Below, one piece after another: positions 28,242 through 37,232 of a stretch of DNA of 64,000 nucleotides. Each line of letters opens with the position of its first letter. The stretch's first letter is position 1. Source of the stretch: Alkalibacillus aidingensis (GTDB lineage: Bacteria; Bacillota; Bacilli; Bacillales; Alkalibacillaceae); the NCBI RefSeq assembly GCF_014595945.1, contig NZ_JABXWU010000001.1:248001-312000 (forward strand), written 5' to 3'. The notes beneath the pieces were generated by a model. The model searched no databases and was not told the origin of the DNA. It was given only the letters and a program-made list of their open reading frames with translations. The position numbers and the translations under genes were made by a program.

Positions 28242-28299
28242 TTGGTGGATGATGTTCATTTACTCAGGCTTTGTGATCGTGCTCAATGGTATGATGAGC
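28242..28299 (+). repeat. Leader-like dispersed repeat, copy B (solo)
   Basis: The sequence TTGGTGGATGATGTTC, TTACTCAG, CTTTGTGATCG, TCAATG, TATGATGAGC matches copy A (11257-11313, minus strand) at about 52 of 58 aligned positions. Unlike copies A and C, no 52-bp array follows it. It lies in the 196-base gap between khpA and ylqD, downstream of khpA on the same strand. Confidence 0.82.
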
Positions 28300-28368
28300 T
28301 TATATCCATATTGAGTTTAAGCATTTTATAAGATTCCATTTTTCTTTTGGAGACGGGGTGAATGCTCC

Positions 28369-28758
28369 ATGCAATTTATTCGCAAGACAACGATTAAACA
28401 AGTCGTCACAGAATCAAGTAAACAACAGCTACTGGATAAGTTCCAAAAGCTATTAAACAATAAGAAAAAAGAAATACAACAATTACAATTTGAAAAAAGA
28501 AAATTAATTTATCAGCGAACTTTTGACCAAGCTAAAGTCGAAGAGAAATTTGCTAAAGAGGAACTTAAACGCCAGCAATCGATCGATTGGTACGAACAAC
28601 AAATCTCACAACTAGAACAATTACCTCTAGGAAGCGAAATTATTGAAGGTGAAGTAGAAGAGATTGTTGAAAAGTCAATCGGAGATCCATGGGAAGATGT
28701 TGTCGGAGAAAAAGCAGTTGTCATTCAAGATGGTCAAATCGTTCGAATAGATAGGTGA
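28369..28758 (+). CDS. ylqD: YlqD family protein
   Basis: This is a 129-residue protein of the YlqD family, of unknown function, conserved at this place in Bacillaceae. The middle (about residues 20-85) is a charged, Gln- and Lys-rich coiled coil. The C-terminal half ([21 protein letters not shown]) is a compact acidic domain. The 3' end overlaps an alternative start of rimM; the chosen rimM ATG is 5 bases past the stop. Confidence 0.9.
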   Translation: MQFIRKTTIKQVVTESSKQQLLDKFQKLLNNKKKEIQQLQFEKRKLIYQRTFDQAKVEEKFAKEELKRQQSIDWYEQQISQLEQLPLGSEIIEGEVEEIVEKSIGDPWEDVVGEKAVVIQDGQIVRIDR

Positions 28759-28763
28759 TTGAT

Positions 28764-29279
28764 ATGAGTAAAGAATACTTAAATGTTGGAAAGATCGTTA
28801 ATACACATGGTGTCCGAGGGGAAGTACGAGTTATTGCGGTAACTGATTTTGATGAGCGCTTTGAGCCGGGGAGTCGGTTGTACATTTTAGATGAACAGCA
28901 ATCGCCGACTGAGTTAATCGTCAAAACACATCGAAAGCATAAACAGTTCGACCTATTGTCATTTGAAGGCTACGAATCAATCAACGAGGTAGAACCTTTG
29001 AAGAATTATCAGTTAAAAGTCGCACAAGAAGACCTTCATGAATTAGATGAGGGGGAATTTTATTACTATGAAATTATCGGTTGTCAGGTTTACTTAACGG
29101 ATGGTTCACATATAGGTCACGTCAAAGAAATTCTATCTCCAGGAGCTAATGATGTTTGGGTTGTTCAGCGACAAGGTAAAAAGGATGCTCTGATTCCGTA
29201 TATTGATGATGTTGTAAAACAAGTGGACATTGAGAATCAACGAATCGTAATTGAAGAAATGGAAGGGTTGCTTACGTAA
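28764..29279 (+). CDS. rimM: 16S rRNA processing protein RimM
   Basis: RimM assists maturation of the 30S head together with bS19. The N-terminal RimM domain starts with [19 protein letters not shown], and the C-terminal PRC-barrel includes [10 protein letters not shown] and [19 protein letters not shown] chose ATG 28764, preceded by AGGTGAT, over GTG 28755, which has no ribosome site. The protein has 171 residues. Its TAA overlaps the ATG of trmD by one base. Confidence 0.95.
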   Translation: MSKEYLNVGKIVNTHGVRGEVRVIAVTDFDERFEPGSRLYILDEQQSPTELIVKTHRKHKQFDLLSFEGYESINEVEPLKNYQLKVAQEDLHELDEGEFYYYEIIGCQVYLTDGSHIGHVKEILSPGANDVWVVQRQGKKDALIPYIDDVVKQVDIENQRIVIEEMEGLLT

Positions 29280-30010
29280 TGAAGCTTGATATTTTAACGT
29301 TATTTCCTGAGATGTTTACAGGTGTATTTGAATCGTCCATTTTGAAGAAAGCAAGAGAAAAAGGAGCTTACGATTATCAATTGGTTGATTTTCGTGATTA
29401 TACGGAAAACAAGCATCGTAAAGTCGATGATTATCCATACGGGGGTGGTGCTGGAATGGTATTAACACCACAGCCCTTATTTGATGCGGTTGAAGATTTA
29501 AAAAAGCAGAATCAAACTGAGCCACGGGTTGTTCTATTGTGTCCACAAGGAGAACGCTACACTCAACAAAAAGCTGAGGAGTTAGCAGAAGAAGAACATT
29601 TAGTATTAGTCTGTGGGCATTATGAAGGGTTCGATGAGAGAGTCCGTACTGAATTAGCAACCGATGAAATTTCGATTGGTGACTATGTGTTAACAGGAGG
29701 AGAATTGGGAGCCATGGTTATTGCTGATAGTGTGGTTCGTTTGTTACCAGGAGTACTTGGTAATGAAGATTCTGCTGTCAAAGATTCTTTTTCGATAAAT
29801 CTATTGGAGCATCCACATTATACACGTCCTAGTGACTTTAGAGGACATAAAGTACCAGATGTCTTAATGTCTGGAAACCACCAAAAAATTGAAGAATGGC
29901 GCCGTTATCAATCACTTAAACGAACTTTTGAAAGAAGACCAGATCTTATTGATGAGGATCAGTTAAGTGAAGAAGATCGAAAAATATTAAAAGATATTAA
30001 AAAGAGATAG
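29279..30010 (+). CDS. trmD: tRNA (guanine-37-N1)-methyltransferase
   Basis: TrmD makes m1G37 next to the anticodon, which prevents frameshifting. The SPOUT knot motifs are visible: [23 protein letters not shown] and [16 protein letters not shown]. The length of 243 residues is typical. Its ATG overlaps the stop of rimM, as is common in Firmicutes. Confidence 0.97.
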   Translation: MKLDILTLFPEMFTGVFESSILKKAREKGAYDYQLVDFRDYTENKHRKVDDYPYGGGAGMVLTPQPLFDAVEDLKKQNQTEPRVVLLCPQGERYTQQKAEELAEEEHLVLVCGHYEGFDERVRTELATDEISIGDYVLTGGELGAMVIADSVVRLLPGVLGNEDSAVKDSFSINLLEHPHYTRPSDFRGHKVPDVLMSGNHQKIEEWRRYQSLKRTFERRPDLIDEDQLSEEDRKILKDIKKR

Positions 30011-30013
30011 ATA

Positions 30014-30042
30014 TTGCATCTGAATAACCTTTATGATATATT
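30014..30042 (+). promoter_or_regulatory. Sigma-A promoter of rplS
   Basis: TTGCAT (30014-30019) and TATATT (30037-30042) are 17 bases apart. It begins 4 bases after the trmD stop and would give an rplS transcript with a leader of about 90 bases. Confidence 0.72.
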
Positions 30043-30044
30043 AA

Positions 30045-30122
30045 GCTAGTGCTTAAGTGTTCACTTAAGCTTGATAACGATGTTCCGCTACTTAAGAGGT
30101 TAAGTAAGAGCATTAGTTTGGA
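30045..30122 (+). ncRNA. Candidate bL19 autoregulatory mRNA leader
   Basis: The leader contains a perfect stem GCTTAAGTG/CACTTAAGC with a two-base loop (30051-30070), the motif GATGTTCCGCT, and a second stem TACTTAA/TTAAGTA with loop GAGG (30089-30106). Bacillaceae rplS genes are known to carry a structured L19 leader bound by bL19; position and layout fit this. I could not run a covariance model. Confidence 0.55.
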
Positions 30123-30136
30123 AGGAGTGAACGAAC

Positions 30137-30481
30137 ATGCAAAACATTCTAGATCAAGTCGCACAAGACCAATTGCGTACTGATGTACCTGAATTTCGCG
30201 CGGGTGACTCTGTAAAGGTACACGTTAAAGTTGTCGAGGGTAACCGTGAACGTATCCAGGTATTCGAAGGTGTTGTGATCAAACGACGTGGTGGTGGAAT
30301 TAGCGAAACGTTTACCGTACGTAAGATTTCTTACGGTGTTGGCGTTGAGCGTACATTCCCGGTACATTCTCCACGAGTAGACAAAATCGAAGTTTCTCGT
30401 CGTGGTAAAGTACGTCGTGCGAAGCTTTATTACCTACGTGATCTACGTGGTAAAGCAGCGCGTATTCCAGAAAGACGATAA
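30137..30481 (+). CDS. rplS: Large-subunit ribosomal protein bL19
   Basis: bL19 lies at the 30S-50S interface. The 114 residues include [20 protein letters not shown] and the basic C-terminus [21 protein letters not shown] precedes the ATG. It has its own promoter, a structured leader and its own terminator, so it is a single-gene transcription unit. Confidence 0.98.
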   Translation: MQNILDQVAQDQLRTDVPEFRAGDSVKVHVKVVEGNRERIQVFEGVVIKRRGGGISETFTVRKISYGVGVERTFPVHSPRVDKIEVSRRGKVRRAKLYYLRDLRGKAARIPERR

Positions 30482-30496
30482 TAACAAGATGAAACG

Positions 30497-30533
30497 AAAA
30501 GAGCCTGGCTTTCAAGTCAGGCTCTTTTTTTCT
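30497..30533 (+). terminator. Terminator after rplS
   Basis: Arms AAAAGAGCCTG and CAGGCTCTTTT with a long T-run form a strong terminator just after rplS. Confidence 0.94.
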
Positions 30534-30562
30534 TTGTTTTAAGATCAAATAACCGTTAAGAT
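30534..30562 (+). promoter_or_regulatory. Possible promoter of rbgA
   Basis: TTGTTT (30534-30539) and TAAGAT (30557-30562) are 17 bases apart, between the rplS terminator and rbgA. The hexamers are weak, but some promoter is needed after so strong a terminator. Confidence 0.4.
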
Positions 30563-30584
30563 ATAAGGTAGAGGTGAGTGAAAG

Positions 30585-31433
30585 ATGACAATTCAATGGT
30601 TTCCTGGACATATGGCCAAGGCCAAACGTGAAGTCGAAGAAAAACTAAAACTAGTCGACTTAGTCGTTGAATTAGTGGATGCAAGAGCACCACTATCTAG
30701 CCAAAATCCAATGCTTCAAGAAGTGCTAGGTGATAAACAAAAACTAGTTCTATTAATGAAAAGTGACTTAGCTGATCCAAAGTTAACTCAAGCTTGGGTC
30801 GATTATTTTCACTCTCAGAACTTACACGCTTTAGCCGTTAATGTAAATAACAAAAATGATATAAAGAAAATCGTTCAACAAGCTAAGAAAATAGGCGAAG
30901 GAATTAATGAAAGACGTGTAGAAAAAGGAATTAACCCCCGGTCGTTACGTGCGATGATTATTGGTATTCCTAATGTTGGGAAGTCCACTTTAATCAATCG
31001 ATTAGTTAATAAAAAACGTGCAGAAACGGGTGATCGACCTGGTGTGACTAAACAACAACAGTGGGTCAAGGTTCAAGGTGAGTTTGAACTTTTAGATACA
31101 CCAGGAATCTTATGGCCTAAATTTGAAGACGAAGAGGTTGGTTATAAGTTAGCTGCTATTGGTACGATTAAAGACCAAATTCTGCATTTAGACGATATTG
31201 CAGTGTTCATTTTACGCTATTTAAAGGAACACGATCCGAATGCTTTAACGGAAAGATACTCATTAGACCTAGATACCGATGATATTGTTGAATGGTTTGA
31301 TTCTATTGGCAAAAAGCGTGGGTGTCTAGTTTCAGGTGGAATGGTTGATTACGATAAAGTTGCGGATATCATTATTCAAGATTTAAGAAGTGGTGATTTG
31401 GGACAGGTAACATTTGACCGAATAGAGGAATAA
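30585..31433 (+). CDS. rbgA: Ribosome biogenesis GTPase RbgA (YlqF)
   Basis: RbgA is a circularly permuted GTPase needed for late assembly of the 50S subunit, acting with uL6. The N-terminal signature [20 protein letters not shown] is present. The permuted order is G4 (MKSD at 58-61), G1 GIPNVGKST near 126, then G3 [12 protein letters not shown] near 171. The G4 motif is unusual: methionine replaces the Asn of the usual NKxD. The 282-residue length is typical. AGAGGTGAG precedes the ATG. In B. subtilis rnhB follows closely; here a repeat array lies between. Confidence 0.95.
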   Translation: MTIQWFPGHMAKAKREVEEKLKLVDLVVELVDARAPLSSQNPMLQEVLGDKQKLVLLMKSDLADPKLTQAWVDYFHSQNLHALAVNVNNKNDIKKIVQQAKKIGEGINERRVEKGINPRSLRAMIIGIPNVGKSTLINRLVNKKRAETGDRPGVTKQQQWVKVQGEFELLDTPGILWPKFEDEEVGYKLAAIGTIKDQILHLDDIAVFILRYLKEHDPNALTERYSLDLDTDDIVEWFDSIGKKRGCLVSGGMVDYDKVADIIIQDLRSGDLGQVTFDRIEE

Positions 31434-31459
31434 TTGGTGACTGTTTTTAGGGGGATTGT

Positions 31460-31468
31460 TGTTATAAT
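31460..31468 (+). promoter_or_regulatory. Extended -10 promoter reading into the repeat array
   Basis: TGTTATAAT matches the TGnTATAAT extended -10 consensus exactly; no good -35 was seen. Transcription would start near 31475, the first base of leader copy C, and run into the nine repeats. Confidence 0.5.
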
Positions 31469-31474
31469 TGGTAT

Positions 31475-31502
31475 TTGATCGATGATGTTCATCATCACTC
31501 AG
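31475..31502 (+). repeat. Leader-like dispersed repeat, copy C (short)
   Basis: TTGATCGATGATGTTC, AT, then ACTCAG resembles the 5' part of copies A and B. It contains a small hairpin GATGAT/ATCATC with loop GTTC. The first full 52-bp unit starts 16 bases later. The match is short, so homology is less certain than between A and B. Confidence 0.55.
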
Positions 31503-31518
31503 AGAGTTCTTGGGCTTT

Positions 31519-31986
31519 CAATGACGTTTTGACACCGTGTGAAGCGAAAAACGTAAGATAGAAGCACTGTCAATGGCGTTTTGACACCGTGTGAAGCACA
31601 AAACGTAAGATAGAAGCACTGTCAATGACGTTTTACCACCGTCAGAAGCGAAAAACGTAAGATAGAAGCACTGTCAATGACGTTTTGACACCGTGTGAAG
31701 CGAAAAACGTAAGATAGAAGCACTGTCAATGACGTTTTACCATCATGTGAAGCACAAAACGTAAGAGAGAAGCAAACTCAATGACGTTTTGACACCGTGT
31801 GAAGCATAAAACGTAAGATAGAAGCACTGTCAATGACGTTTTGACACCGTGTGAAGCGAAAAACGTAAGATAGAAGCACTGTCAATGACGTTTTGACACC
31901 GTGTGAAGCGAAAAACGTAAGAGAGCAGCACTTTCAATGACGTTTCACCACCGTGAGAAGCGAAAACGTCATTGAAAAGCACCACC
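31519..31986 (+). repeat. Nine tandem 52-bp repeats
   Basis: Units start at 31519, 31571, 31623, 31675, 31727, 31779, 31831, 31883 and 31935, exactly 52 bases apart. Each starts CAATGACGTTTT (CAATGGCG in unit 2, CAATGACGTTTC in unit 9), contains GAAGC, and ends AGAAGCACTGT or a variant. Units 1, 4 and 7 are identical. The last unit keeps a perfect 12-bp dyad, TCAATGACGTTT/AAACGTCATTGA; in the others the right arm is AAAACGTAAGATAG. There are no unique spacers, and the period is not a multiple of three. It lies downstream of rbgA, same strand. Confidence 0.96.
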
Positions 31987-32080
31987 TAAAAAAAGTTACT
32001 GAACATCCTATCGCTAACTCGATATAAACAACAACGGATTTTAACAGAGAGAAAGATCAATAAAATGGGGGAGTAAAACC

Positions 32081-32857
32081 GTGAGAGGGCAGGGGACAAT
32101 AGCACAAATTAAGGAACAGATCAATCAACCAGATGTTTCAGAAGACTGGATTAAACAACTTAGACAAGACGACCGAGCTGGAGTACAAAAACTTATCAAA
32201 CAATACGATAAACGGCTGGAAGCTAAACAATTGCAATTATCCCAGTTTGAACAAATGAAACAATATGAATATAACCAACAAGCAGAAGGTTATCGGGCTA
32301 TTGCTGGAGTGGATGAAGTTGGCAGAGGTCCTTTAGCAGGCCCTGTTGTCGCTGCTTCAGTTATATTGGATATAAATGATCAGTCATTGCTAGGAATAAA
32401 TGATTCCAAAAAACTGACAGAAGAAAAACGAGCTGAGTATTTTGAAATTATCCAAAAGCAAGCTTATTCAATAGGTGTAGGAATCGTTGATAACCGTGTC
32501 ATTGATCAGATTAACATTTATGAAGCTTCTAAGAGAGCTATGCGCCTAGCTATTGAGAATATGAATTTAGAGGCTGATTTTTTACTATTAGATGCCATGA
32601 CGCTGCCAGATCTTAAAGTACCTCAGCAGTCTATTATTAAAGGGGATGCAAAAAGCATTTCAATTGCTGCTGCTAGTATTGTTGCCAAGGTAACGCGTGA
32701 CCGAATGATGAAAGATTTTAGTAAAAAATACCCAGCATTTCAGTTTGGGCAGAATATGGGTTATGGAACCAAACCACATTTAGAAGCATTACAACAATAT
32801 GGGCCAACCCCTTATCATAGAAAATCATTTAACCCCGTCTCGTTATATACCATATAA
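32081..32857 (+). CDS. rnhB: Ribonuclease HII
   Basis: RNase HII removes ribonucleotides and RNA primers from RNA-DNA hybrids. The catalytic acids are in IAGVDEVGRGPLAGPVV near residues 72-88 and in LLDAMTLP. An N-terminal coiled extension of about 70 residues is typical of the Bacillus enzyme. The start is GTG 32081, preceded by GGGGGAG at good distance. The protein has 258 residues. It follows the repeat array. Confidence 0.95.
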   Translation: MRGQGTIAQIKEQINQPDVSEDWIKQLRQDDRAGVQKLIKQYDKRLEAKQLQLSQFEQMKQYEYNQQAEGYRAIAGVDEVGRGPLAGPVVAASVILDINDQSLLGINDSKKLTEEKRAEYFEIIQKQAYSIGVGIVDNRVIDQINIYEASKRAMRLAIENMNLEADFLLLDAMTLPDLKVPQQSIIKGDAKSISIAAASIVAKVTRDRMMKDFSKKYPAFQFGQNMGYGTKPHLEALQQYGPTPYHRKSFNPVSLYTI

Positions 32858-32872
32858 AGGTGGTAGATTTGG

Positions 32873-34762
32873 ATGACAGAAGTTAATAAAATTTTCCAAT
32901 CAATTCGTGTGAAAGGATCCAACTCAACGCAACTTTCATTAAGGGATGGACAAGTTGTACGGGGGAAAGTTGTCAAGTTTTTTCCTGATAACAAGGCAAT
33001 GGTTAATATTGGTAGACAGCAGGTAGTTGCTCAATTAACTACGAATTTGCAAGCTAATCAAAATTATTTAATGCAGGTAAATCAAACGACCCCATACATA
33101 AGGTTAAGAATTGTGAGTGATGAACCAGCTAAAACCCCTGATGAAGCAGCTAGAATTTTACTAAAGTCTTCAGGACTGACAGCGAGTCGTGCAGAGCAAA
33201 GGTTAATAGCTTCACTATTAAAGGATCAACTACCTATCAGTGAAAGAAATTTAGCTCAAATTCTTCATTTGGCATCTCTAGGGTCTGATGAGAATTCTCA
33301 CCCGATCCTTAGAGAAATGTTGACTCGTAATTTCCCATTAACTGAACAGCTTTACTGGGCTATTAATCAACGAGTCAATCAACCTATATCTTTTAGTCAA
33401 TCGATACAACAAATCCAAGGGCAGTTAGCACAAAGTGAGAGCTTAACCTCACAACAAATACAACTCTCAGCTCATTTAAATGTTCTAACTGGTAACAATA
33501 TGAACGAACAACAGTTATTGAATACGTTTGTACATCAAGTGTTATACGAGCTTGGAAGAGGGTCCCAGACAACTTTTCAATTGTTTCAAAAGGGTGGGTT
33601 AATTTCATCTCAAATGAATTTTTCCCAGTGGGACAATCTATGGAGAAATTGGGCTCAAACTAATCAAGTTCAATTTCAGTTATCCACTAATAGTGAACTT
33701 ACTAGTAATATAAAGCCTGAGCAGCTGCCAATCAGTGTATCATCTAAACAAATTAGTGATGTTATTAACCAATTGGCTAACCAGCAATTAAATGGTTCAA
33801 GTAGGCAAATACGTATGCTTCAATCTTTTGTTCAGCAGCTTGGTATGCTAAAAGACGAAACACTTAGTAGGATGGCACCTAATCAGTTGAATTTGATGCA
33901 CAATATAACTCAACTACCTTCATATCAACAATTAGCTAATTCTTTACCCGCGACCATGCAGTCATACATGCAACATTTAACACAAATGATGCAGAATCAA
34001 AATTGGAAAATGGCTCAACAATTTTTGACTTCACAAGAAGGTCAACAATTATATCAAGAAATAAATAACCTTCTTACAAGTCAAGTCGTAGGCCAAGAAC
34101 AAAGGGCTTTACATTTTTGGAACGCATTGGTTCAGTCCCAAATGACCAACTTAAATTCGTTTATGAACCAATTAAGCGCTTTTTTTCAATTAACACAGTT
34201 TGAGCTAAGTGTTTTAAGAAATCAGTTGCCCGATTATCCGTCTATTCAATCGCTAATTTCAACCATGGCTGCTCAGACGTCTGGCACAGCTATGCAAGAA
34301 AACTTACAATCTGTAATTCAAATCTTACAAGCCATGCATTTATCTTATCAAGAGGCAAATCGAGACTGGGTTCAATTCAGTGCCCATTTACCTAAAGAGA
34401 TGTTTGGGTTAAACGAAGATCTGTGGATGGATTTTGAAGGTTCCAAGCGTGAAGATGGCTCGATTCATCCCCGGCATTGTCGTGTTATGTTCTATCTTAA
34501 TTTACCTAATATTGAAGAGACAGTTATAGATATGCAAGTGAAAAATAGTCAAATTGATTTAACCATTTATCATGATCAACCCAATCGAGTAAAAGGATTA
34601 GCAGAAGAGTTCAAACAGATGTTAGCTATTAATTTGGCTAGTCATCAGTATCAGTTAACAAATTTTGATGTTAAACCGTTAAGACAAAGTTATGAAGTAT
34701 TAGAGACACCATATAGAGGTCAGTCTAACCATGGCTATAAAGGAGTGGATTTAAAGGTATGA
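32873..34762 (+). CDS. ylqG: FliK-like protein YlqG
   Basis: This is a 629-residue, Gln/Asn-rich protein that corresponds in position to B. subtilis YlqG. The C-terminal 130 residues (from WMDFEGSKREDGSIHPRHCR) look like the flagellar hook-length control (FliK) C-terminal domain. The N-terminus forms a small beta-rich domain (LRDGQVVRGKVVKFFPDNKA). The long middle is low-complexity and helical. The FlhB-tail-like ylqH overlaps its 3' end, a pairing that mirrors FliK-FlhB in the flagellar export switch. Actual function is unknown. Confidence 0.82.
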   Translation: MTEVNKIFQSIRVKGSNSTQLSLRDGQVVRGKVVKFFPDNKAMVNIGRQQVVAQLTTNLQANQNYLMQVNQTTPYIRLRIVSDEPAKTPDEAARILLKSSGLTASRAEQRLIASLLKDQLPISERNLAQILHLASLGSDENSHPILREMLTRNFPLTEQLYWAINQRVNQPISFSQSIQQIQGQLAQSESLTSQQIQLSAHLNVLTGNNMNEQQLLNTFVHQVLYELGRGSQTTFQLFQKGGLISSQMNFSQWDNLWRNWAQTNQVQFQLSTNSELTSNIKPEQLPISVSSKQISDVINQLANQQLNGSSRQIRMLQSFVQQLGMLKDETLSRMAPNQLNLMHNITQLPSYQQLANSLPATMQSYMQHLTQMMQNQNWKMAQQFLTSQEGQQLYQEINNLLTSQVVGQEQRALHFWNALVQSQMTNLNSFMNQLSAFFQLTQFELSVLRNQLPDYPSIQSLISTMAAQTSGTAMQENLQSVIQILQAMHLSYQEANRDWVQFSAHLPKEMFGLNEDLWMDFEGSKREDGSIHPRHCRVMFYLNLPNIEETVIDMQVKNSQIDLTIYHDQPNRVKGLAEEFKQMLAINLASHQYQLTNFDVKPLRQSYEVLETPYRGQSNHGYKGVDLKV

Positions 34763-35034
34763 GTGATGGCAAGAGGAAAGAGGCAATTGCGTTAAAGTAT
34801 AATGAAGACCATCATGACGCTCCAAAAGTTATTGCTAAGGGGAAAGGGTTAATTGCAGAGGATATTATCAACTCAGCAGGAGAGCACGATATACCGGTAT
34901 ATGAGGATCAAGCATTAGTCGAGCTAATGAGTGAACTTAATATTAATGAGACCATCCCAGAGGACTTATATCAAGCTGTTGCAGAAGTTTTTGCTTTCAT
35001 TTATCAGCTAGATAAAAAGTATGAAAAATCCTAA
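34759..35034 (+). CDS. ylqH: FlhB C-terminal-like protein YlqH
   Basis: This 91-residue protein resembles the cytoplasmic C-terminal domain of FlhB without its membrane part. IALKYNEDHHDAPKVIAKGKG lines up with IALKYDESKSDAPFVVAKG of the FlhB encoded at 60737, and IPEDLYQAVAEVFAFIYQLD with IPEDFYQQVAEVLAYVYKLE. It begins directly where FlhB would be after its self-cleavage and lacks the NPTH site. It overlaps ylqG by 4 bases. It may bind export substrates or modulate the switch (inference). Confidence 0.88.
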   Translation: MSDGKRKEAIALKYNEDHHDAPKVIAKGKGLIAEDIINSAGEHDIPVYEDQALVELMSELNINETIPEDLYQAVAEVFAFIYQLDKKYEKS

Positions 35035-35044
35035 CCTATTTCTT

Positions 35045-35071
35045 TTGATTGTGACAATTTTCATGTATAAT
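35045..35071 (+). promoter_or_regulatory. Promoter of sucCD
   Basis: A perfect TATAAT at 35066-35071 is preceded by TTGATT at 35045-35050, giving only a 15-base spacer; no better -35 is seen. It lies about 65 bases before the sucC start. Confidence 0.5.
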
Positions 35072-35138
35072 ATACAAAGTGTGGTTTAAATATTTAGTAT
35101 ATATTTATTGCAGTGACTTTTTGATGGGAGGATGTAAC

Positions 35139-36299
35139 ATGAACATTCATGAGTACCAAGCGAAAGAAATTTTCCGCAATTACAATGTTGCTGTACCTAA
35201 CAGTAAAGTAGCATTCTCTGTTGATGAAGCAGTTGAAGCCGCTCAAGAATTAGGTTCAGGTGTAACAGTTGTAAAAGCGCAAATCCACGCTGGTGGACGT
35301 GGTAAAGCTGGCGGTGTAAAAATCGCTAAAAATTTAGATGACGTACGTGAATACGCTAATGAAATCTTAGGTAAGACATTAGTAACTCACCAAACAGGCC
35401 CAGAAGGTAAAGAAGTTAAACGTCTTCTTATTGAAGAAGGTTGCGACATCCAAAAAGAATATTACTTAGGAATTGTTTTAGATCGCGCGACATCTCGCGT
35501 GGTAATGATGGGTTCTGAAGAGGGTGGAACTGAGATTGAAGAAGTAGCAGCTGAAACTCCTGAGAAAATCTTCAAAGAAGTAATTGACCCTGTTACAGGT
35601 TTAACTCCTTTCCAAGCTAGAAGGTTAGCTTTCAACTTAAATATTCCTGATGAACTATTAGGTAAAGCAGTTAAGTTCATGATGAGCTTATACCAAGTAT
35701 TTACTGAAAAAGATTGTTCAATCGCAGAAATCAACCCACTAGTAACAACAGGTGATGGCGAAGTATTAGCGTTAGATGCGAAGTTAAACTTTGATGACAA
35801 CGCATTGTACCGTCATAAAGATATTGTTGATTTCCGTGACTTAGACGAAGAAGATGAAAAAGAAATCGAAGCTTCAAAACATGATCTAAGCTACATTTCA
35901 TTAGACGGTAACATTGGTTGTATGGTTAATGGCGCAGGATTAGCAATGGCTACTATGGATATCATTAAACATTATGGCGGCGAACCGGCTAACTTCTTAG
36001 ATGTAGGTGGCGGTGCGACTGCTGAAAAGGTTACTGAAGCATTTAAGATCATTTTGTCCGATGCCAATGTTAAAGGTATCCTAGTTAATATCTTCGGTGG
36101 AATTATGAAGTGTGACGTTATTGCTGAAGGTGTTGTCGAAGCAACTAAGCAAGTTGGTCTTGAAATTCCACTAGTTGTACGCTTAGAGGGTACTAATGTC
36201 GAACTAGGTAAGAAGATTTTAGATGAATCTGGCCTAAATATTACTTCAGCAGAATCAATGGCTGATGGCGCAGAGAAAATCGTATCTCTAGTAAAATAA
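35139..36299 (+). CDS. sucC: Succinyl-CoA synthetase, beta subunit
   Basis: SucC and SucD make the ATP- or GTP-linked succinyl-CoA synthetase of the citric acid cycle. The beta subunit has an ATP-grasp domain ([33 protein letters not shown]) and a C-terminal flavodoxin-like domain with [17 protein letters not shown] chose ATG 35139, preceded by GGGAGGATG; this gives 386 residues, the family's length. Upstream in-frame starts lie in the promoter region. Confidence 0.97.
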   Translation: MNIHEYQAKEIFRNYNVAVPNSKVAFSVDEAVEAAQELGSGVTVVKAQIHAGGRGKAGGVKIAKNLDDVREYANEILGKTLVTHQTGPEGKEVKRLLIEEGCDIQKEYYLGIVLDRATSRVVMMGSEEGGTEIEEVAAETPEKIFKEVIDPVTGLTPFQARRLAFNLNIPDELLGKAVKFMMSLYQVFTEKDCSIAEINPLVTTGDGEVLALDAKLNFDDNALYRHKDIVDFRDLDEEDEKEIEASKHDLSYISLDGNIGCMVNGAGLAMATMDIIKHYGGEPANFLDVGGGATAEKVTEAFKIILSDANVKGILVNIFGGIMKCDVIAEGVVEATKQVGLEIPLVVRLEGTNVELGKKILDESGLNITSAESMADGAEKIVSLVK

Positions 36300-36315
36300 G
36301 AAAGGACGGGCGAAA

Positions 36316-37218
36316 ATGAGCGTATTTATTAATAAAGACACAAAAGTTATTGTTCAAGGTATTACGGGCGGAACAGCTCTTTTCCATACAAAACAAATGC
36401 TTGAATACGGTACACAAATCGTCGGTGGTGTAACACCTAAAAAAGGTGGAACAGAAGTTGAAGGTGTTCCAGTATTCAATACAGTTGAAGATGCTGTGAA
36501 AACAACTGGGGCAAATGCTTCTGTTGTATACGTGCCGGCACCATTTGCAGCTGATGCGATTATGGAAGCTGTGGATGCTGAATTAGATTTAGTCATTTGT
36601 ATTACAGAACATATTCCAGTTATGGACATGGTTAAAGTTAAGCGTTATATGGAAGGTAAAAAGACTCGCTTAGTAGGTCCTAACTGCCCTGGTGTTATTA
36701 CGCCTGAAGAGTGTAAAATCGGTATTATGCCAGGTTATATCCATAAGAAAGGACACATCGGTGTTGTATCACGTTCCGGTACTTTAACTTATGAAGCAGT
36801 TCATCAACTTTCAGAGAATGGCTTCGGTCAATCTACTGCTGTAGGAATCGGTGGGGACCCTGTTAATGGTACGGACTTCATTGATGTACTTAAAGCGTTT
36901 AATGAAGACCCTGAAACTGAAGCTGTTATTATGATCGGTGAAATCGGTGGTACGGCTGAAGAAGAAGCAGCAGAATGGGTTAAAGCTAACATGGATAAGC
37001 CGGTTGTTGGCTTTATCGGTGGAGCCACTGCACCTCCAGGAAAACGCATGGGCCACGCTGGTGCGATCATCTCAGGTGGTAAAGGTACAGCTGATGAGAA
37101 AATCCGTGTAATGAATGAATGCGGTATTAAAGTAGCTGAAACACCATCAGTTATGGGTGAAACTATGATTAGTGTTCTTGAAGAAAAAGGTTTAGTTGAT
37201 AAATGTAAAACACATTAA
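36316..37218 (+). CDS. sucD: Succinyl-CoA synthetase, alpha subunit
   Basis: The alpha subunit binds CoA and carries the phosphohistidine intermediate. The CoA-binding Rossmann fold starts [17 protein letters not shown], the P-loop-like [11 protein letters not shown] is near residue 155, and the active histidine is in [10 protein letters not shown]. The 300-residue length is normal. It is 16 bases after sucC, with AAGGACGGG before the ATG, and is closed by a strong terminator. Confidence 0.97.
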   Translation: MSVFINKDTKVIVQGITGGTALFHTKQMLEYGTQIVGGVTPKKGGTEVEGVPVFNTVEDAVKTTGANASVVYVPAPFAADAIMEAVDAELDLVICITEHIPVMDMVKVKRYMEGKKTRLVGPNCPGVITPEECKIGIMPGYIHKKGHIGVVSRSGTLTYEAVHQLSENGFGQSTAVGIGGDPVNGTDFIDVLKAFNEDPETEAVIMIGEIGGTAEEEAAEWVKANMDKPVVGFIGGATAPPGKRMGHAGAIISGGKGTADEKIRVMNECGIKVAETPSVMGETMISVLEEKGLVDKCKTH

Positions 37219-37232
37219 TTTCTATTAAAGCA

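Larger units (their letters stand above)
31434..32080. other. Gene-free stretch between rbgA and rnhB
   Basis: No gene is visible. From left to right it holds an extended -10 element (31460-31468), leader copy C (31475-31502), nine 52-bp repeats (31519-31986) and a possible rnhB promoter: TGAACA at 32000-32005 and TATAAA at 32023-32028, 17 bases apart. No conventional terminator follows rbgA. Confidence 0.8.

Noticed and set aside
28078-28314. 78-codon ORF across the end of khpA and the following gap
   Set aside because: It overlaps khpA in another frame, crosses a terminator, and has no ribosome site; its end is made by leader copy B.
29316-29660. 114-codon minus-strand ORF within trmD
   Set aside because: It lies wholly inside trmD, whose motifs are intact; there is no ribosome site or recognisable domain.
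31519-31986. The 52-bp array as a CRISPR array
   Set aside because: The whole 52-base unit repeats, including the part that would be a spacer; no variable spacers and no cas genes are seen.
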